From CAJCBL01 sp035298965 (GTDB lineage: Bacteria > Verrucomicrobiota > Verrucomicrobiia > Opitutales > Opitutaceae), in NCBI GenBank assembly GCA_035298965.1, contig DATGXO010000171.1, positions 1 to 9,676 on the forward strand: a stretch of DNA of 9,676 bases. The letters are read 5' to 3'. A model generated the notes under the pieces. That model saw nothing but the letters and a program-made list of their open reading frames with translations. It was not told the origin of the DNA and made no database searches. The position numbers and the translations under genes are program-made. This document shows positions 6,834-9,676 of the stretch, piece by piece. Each line of letters begins with the position of its first letter. Within the stretch, counting starts at the first letter, position 1.

Positions 6834-6863
6834 ACAATACCGCCGGAAACCGGAATACTTCAA
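6834..6863 (-). promoter_or_regulatory. Sigma-70-like promoter for the alpha/beta hydrolase
   Basis: On minus, TTGAAG (6858-6863) and TATTGT (6834-6839) are 18 bases apart, close to consensus in a GC-rich region. Transcription would start near 6827, only about a dozen bases before the ATG at 6814, leaving a very short leader without a Shine-Dalgarno. Confidence 0.5.
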
Positions 6864-6880
6864 CTGGCCTGACGCGCGGC

Positions 6881-6914
6881 GTGCGAAAACCCGCACTCGC
6901 GCCGCCTGTGGCGC
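6881..6914 (-). terminator. Two tandem short hairpins after the GH12 gene
   Basis: Read on minus, GCGCC/GGCGC (6910-6914 with 6899-6903, loop 6 bases) is followed 2 bases later by GTGCG/CGCAC (6892-6896 with 6881-6885, loop GGTTTT). They start 11 bases after the GH12 stop and lie before the hydrolase promoter. There is no trailing U-tract, so termination is possible but weakly supported. Confidence 0.35.
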
Positions 6915-6925
6915 GTCGTCGTCGG

Positions 6926-7690
6926 CTACTTCACCTCGACGGCGAAATCCTTTACGGCGAACTCGAGCCCGCCGGGCGATGCGGCGATCTCCCAGCCGAA
7001 CTGCACCTCGTCGAGCAGCACGTCGCCGTGCTGGGCGAACCAGCCTTGCGCCTGAATCCAGTCGAGCACCGCCTTCACGTCGACTTCGCCCGCGAGCAGC
7101 TGGCTCGTGCACATGAAGGAGATCACGACGTTGTAGCCGTTCGTCCCCTTGTAGATGTCCCACGTATGGCCGCCGATGGAGACGTTGGCGACCTCGACCG
7201 CGGGTTTGCCGGTGGCATCCCACGAACGCGCGATCGGCCCCATCTTCCCCTGCCAGTTGAACCAGAGCATGATCTCGTACGCGTGGTTCTCGCACCAGAT
7301 GTCGTAGGCGGAGTTGTAGCTCCCGCCGGCGGGCACGGAGACGGCGAACCGGCTCTTCACCGCCTGCAACGCGCTGAGCCTCCGGCCGACGAGCCAGCCC
7401 GCGTGCGGGTAGGACTTCACACCCTCGGTGTCGGGGTGGTCGGCGTGCACGCCCCAGTGCGCGGCGGAATCCGCCCACATGCGCTGCGGCCCGGGGCCGG
7501 CACCCCAGATGTTGTTGCGCACCACGTAGCCGCCAAACGGATGCTCATCGCGCAAGCCCTCGGCCGTCCAGCGTGCGGCGGCGGATGGGGCGGTGGGCGA
7601 GGCGGCGGCGGCCGAGGAGGAGGTGGCCGGCGTGTGTTGGCAGCCGGCCACGAGAGCGAGAAGGGCGGGGAGGAACGGGGCGCGTTTCAT
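6926..7690 (-). CDS. GH12-family endo-beta-1,4-glucanase/xyloglucanase-like lipoprotein
   Basis: A 254-residue protein starting at ATG 7690. The N-terminus is a lipoprotein signal with lipobox LVAGC (13-17, lipid on Cys17), then an alanine/serine/proline linker (about 21-39), so the enzyme is probably tethered to a membrane. Residues 41-254 match the size and motif order of GH12 beta-jelly-roll hydrolases: YVVRNNIWG (55-63), GGSYNSAYDIW (122-132), YEIMLW (138-143, nucleophile Glu139) and VQFGWEI (229-235, acid/base Glu234). GH12 enzymes cut beta-1,4-glucan, and several prefer xyloglucan. The gene follows the GH2 beta-galactosidase by 23 bases on the same strand and is very likely co-transcribed, which favours xyloglucan or another galactosylated glucan. 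No Shine-Dalgarno is visible. Family assignment is fairly sure; substrate is inference. Confidence 0.85.
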   Translation of the reverse strand: MKRAPFLPALLALVAGCQHTPATSSSAAAASPTAPSAAARWTAEGLRDEHPFGGYVVRNNIWGAGPGPQRMWADSAAHWGVHADHPDTEGVKSYPHAGWLVGRRLSALQAVKSRFAVSVPAGGSYNSAYDIWCENHAYEIMLWFNWQGKMGPIARSWDATGKPAVEVANVSIGGHTWDIYKGTNGYNVVISFMCTSQLLAGEVDVKAVLDWIQAQGWFAQHGDVLLDEVQFGWEIAASPGGLEFAVKDFAVEVK

Positions 7691-7707
7691 CGGGGAAAAA
7701 CGCCCCG
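7691..7707 (-). repeat. Small hairpin in the GH2-GH12 junction
   Basis: CGGGG and CCCCG arms around a 7-base centre occupy most of the 23-base spacer and end directly at the GH12 ATG. On minus the loop is CGTTTTT. It would fold over the place where a ribosome site should be, so it might tune GH12 translation relative to GH2, or mark an RNA cleavage point. Confidence 0.35.
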
Positions 7708-7713
7708 AACGAA

Positions 7714-9676
7714 TCAGCGAACCGGCCGCTTGGCGAGCGCAACGGGGTCCTCGCCGCCGTGCAGCACCCGCAGGCGGTAGCTGTAGGTGGTCGGCCAGGG
7801 CGTGAGACGGAACGGCGAATGCGGGAGCGCGCCCCAGGAATCGTCGCCGCCGACGCCGCGCTGATGCAGGTCGAGGTCGAGCGTGACGGTGTCGCGCTCG
7901 GGGAGTTGGTAACGGTAGAAATTCTCCTTCTGTGTGGCGCAGAAGAGATCGTCGGTCGTGTAGTGCAGCGCGTTGGCACTGAGAAGCGGGTCGCCGATCG
8001 CGAGCAGGCCGACGCCGTTCGCGTCGGTGAGCGCGAGCCAGCGCACGCCCTCCTTGTTGCCGGTCTCCTGCGGCTTGATGTAGTCGAAATACTGATCGCG
8101 GACGCGGCCGGAGTAGAGGCCGACGCGGGCGTCCTGCCGGTCCCAGTAGGTTTCCTGCGGACCCTTGCCGAACCAGGCGAGCCGCTCGAAGCCGGCGCGC
8201 AACGTGGTCTGCATGCCGAAGCGCGGGAGTTCCGCCACGGCGAGGTACGGATCGGGCTGCCACGAGGCCTCGACGCGGATTTCACCGTCACCGAGGAACG
8301 TCCACGCGAGCGCGTAATCGCTGCGCACGGCGGAGAAGCCGCCTCGGACGCTTACGACGATACGGTCGGGCTGCGGCTGCCTGGCCTCGATCCCGGCGAG
8401 CGTGAACGTTTCGTGCGCCTTGCGCCAGACGCCTGGGCCGCCGGCGGTCCAAGTGTTCTTCGCTGGGGGATCGTCGGTCATCTTGTTGCCGCGGTCGTTG
8501 TCGACCGGGGCGCGCCAGAAATGCGGCCCGAGCGGTTTCTCGAGCAGCTCGGTCTCTCCGGAGCGGAGCGAGACGAGAAGGCCGGTCTTCGCGTCGATGG
8601 CGGCCGAGAAGTCCGTGCCAGTGACGACGATGCGTCCGTCGTGTTTGAGGTAGCGCAGGGGCGGCAGCTCCGTCGTCGCGCTCACCGCGGGCGCCGCGAG
8701 CGGCAGCTTGAACTGCTCCCACGCGACCTCGTGGCCGGCGGGCGCCCAGGGCGTATCGGCCTTCAGCTTGAAGCTTAGCTCGAGGAAATACTCGGTGGCC
8801 GGCGCGGGCGTGATCGGTGTGAAAGGGATGGTGACGGCCTTCGTCTCGCGCGGAGCGAGGGCGAGATCGGCGAGGTTGCCCTGTTGGAGAACGTTGCCAT
8901 CGGCGACGATGCGCCAATCGGCGGCGAGCCAGTCCTGCGCGGCGCGGAACTCGCCCCAGTTGGCGATCTCGACTTCGCCGCGTGCGAGGTCGCGGGCGCG
9001 CAGCTGGAGCGGCTGGTAGGCCTTCTTCACCTCGGCGAGTCCGGGGTGCGGCGTGCGGTCGGCATTGACGAGACCGTTGGCGCAGAAGTTGCCGTCGGAG
9101 GGGGTGCCGGCAGGTCCGAAGGTGCCGCCGTACGCGAAGAACGTGCCGAGCTTCGGGTCGAGCGGGAGCGAGCGCGCGTTCTCGAGCTGCTCGATCTTCT
9201 TCGAGGCGGGCACGGGTGTGCGCAGGCCCTGGTCGACCCAATCCCAGATGAAGCCGCCCTGAAGGTATTTGGCGCCGTCGTAGATCGGGCGCCAGTAGGC
9301 CCAGATGTCGCCGGTGCTGTTGCCCATCGCGTGGGCGTATTCGCATTGGATGAACGGCTTGGTGCGCGGCAGCGCGGCGTAGTTGCGAACCGTTTCCGGC
9401 GAGGCGTACATCGGGCAGACGATGTCGGTCGCGGAGAAGCTGCGATCGCCTTCGTACTGCACGGTGCGGGTGGTGTCGTGCGCCTTGAGCCAGGCGTAGG
9501 TGGCGCGGAAGTTGTCGCCGAAGCCGGCTTCGTTGCCGAGCGACCAGCCGATGATGCAGGCGTGGTTCTTGTCGCGCTCGAACATGCGGATCGTGCGGTC
9601 GAGGTGCGCGGGTCCCCAAGAGGGTTTGTGGGCGAGGGTGGCGTTCTCGGCGTAACCGATGCCGTGCGACTCGATG
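7714..9676 (-). CDS. lacZ: LacZ-type GH2 beta-galactosidase, C-terminal part (5' end outside window)
   Basis: The frame enters at the right edge and gives the last 653 residues of a protein that should total about 1000-1100. It opens with IESHGIGY, matching the metal-site Glu and His of E. coli LacZ (Glu416, His418), then LDRTIRMFERDKN and WSLGNEAG with the acid/base Glu (codon 9529-9531; LacZ Glu461). CEYAHAMGNS holds the nucleophile (codon 9340-9342; LacZ Glu537) and the substrate-contact His. NGLVNADRTPHPGL ends the barrel near residue 212. An Ig-like domain follows, then the large beta-sandwich from about 340, with HFWRAPVDNDRG, WFGKGPQETYWDRQ and GVGGDDSW. It hydrolyses terminal beta-D-galactosides. 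All visible catalytic residues are intact. The signal peptide, if any, lies outside. It heads the unit with the GH12 lipoprotein, suggesting removal of galactose from glucan side chains. Confidence 0.95.
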   Translation of the reverse strand, partial: IESHGIGYAENATLAHKPSWGPAHLDRTIRMFERDKNHACIIGWSLGNEAGFGDNFRATYAWLKAHDTTRTVQYEGDRSFSATDIVCPMYASPETVRNYAALPRTKPFIQCEYAHAMGNSTGDIWAYWRPIYDGAKYLQGGFIWDWVDQGLRTPVPASKKIEQLENARSLPLDPKLGTFFAYGGTFGPAGTPSDGNFCANGLVNADRTPHPGLAEVKKAYQPLQLRARDLARGEVEIANWGEFRAAQDWLAADWRIVADGNVLQQGNLADLALAPRETKAVTIPFTPITPAPATEYFLELSFKLKADTPWAPAGHEVAWEQFKLPLAAPAVSATTELPPLRYLKHDGRIVVTGTDFSAAIDAKTGLLVSLRSGETELLEKPLGPHFWRAPVDNDRGNKMTDDPPAKNTWTAGGPGVWRKAHETFTLAGIEARQPQPDRIVVSVRGGFSAVRSDYALAWTFLGDGEIRVEASWQPDPYLAVAELPRFGMQTTLRAGFERLAWFGKGPQETYWDRQDARVGLYSGRVRDQYFDYIKPQETGNKEGVRWLALTDANGVGLLAIGDPLLSANALHYTTDDLFCATQKENFYRYQLPERDTVTLDLDLHQRGVGGDDSWGALPHSPFRLTPWPTTYSYRLRVLHGGEDPVALAKRPVR

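Noticed and set aside
6881..7780. Plus-strand open frame of 299 codons
   Set aside because: Antisense shadow of the GH12 lipoprotein gene; includes a low-complexity glycine run opposite its alanine/serine linker.
7573..8778. Plus-strand open frame of 401 codons
   Set aside because: Antisense to the GH2 and GH12 genes, both with intact catalytic motifs; the translation is arginine/glycine-rich and unlike known proteins.

Overview
The window is GC-rich bacterial DNA with compact genes on both strands. Its content points to a polysaccharide-degrading heterotroph: a LacZ-type GH2 beta-galactosidase, a GH12-type endoglucanase lipoprotein, a secreted alpha/beta hydrolase, and a very large secreted glycoside-hydrolase-like protein with ricin-B, FN3, LamG and Ig-like modules. 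This mix, and the tone of the sequences, would fit a Verrucomicrobiota (Opitutaceae-like) genome. That placement is inference from gene content only; there is no marker gene in the window.

Layout, left to right. Positions 1-267 (minus) hold an open frame with no usable start that runs off the left edge. A 15-bp hairpin (235-266) sits next to it, just downstream of the large secreted protein (303-3836, minus). That protein starts behind a strong Shine-Dalgarno at 3844-3849. A stretch of about 640 bp without convincing genes follows (3837-4480), with one 17-bp inverted repeat. Next come two divergent tRNA genes: tRNA-Leu(CAA) on minus (4541-4627), followed by a U-tract terminator, and tRNA-Pro(GGG) on plus (4782-4858). 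A small VanZ-family membrane protein (4963-5442, plus) lies just downstream of tRNA-Pro. It converges, with a 19-bp gap, on a secreted alpha/beta hydrolase (5462-6814, minus) that has its own good promoter candidate. The right end holds a two-gene minus-strand unit: the C-terminal two thirds of a GH2 beta-galactosidase (7714 to beyond 9676), then, 23 bp later, a GH12-like lipoprotein (6926-7690).

The GH2/GH12 pair makes biochemical sense for a galactosylated beta-glucan such as xyloglucan. The surface lipoprotein would cut the backbone and the beta-galactosidase would remove side-chain or terminal galactose. The alpha/beta hydrolase could be an accessory esterase for the same substrate, but it probably has its own promoter. 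The large modular protein at 303-3836 is separated from this unit by the tRNA region and is the least characterised item: it has a clan GH-A-like acid/base motif but no family I can name. I see no CRISPR array, phage, defence system or insertion sequence.
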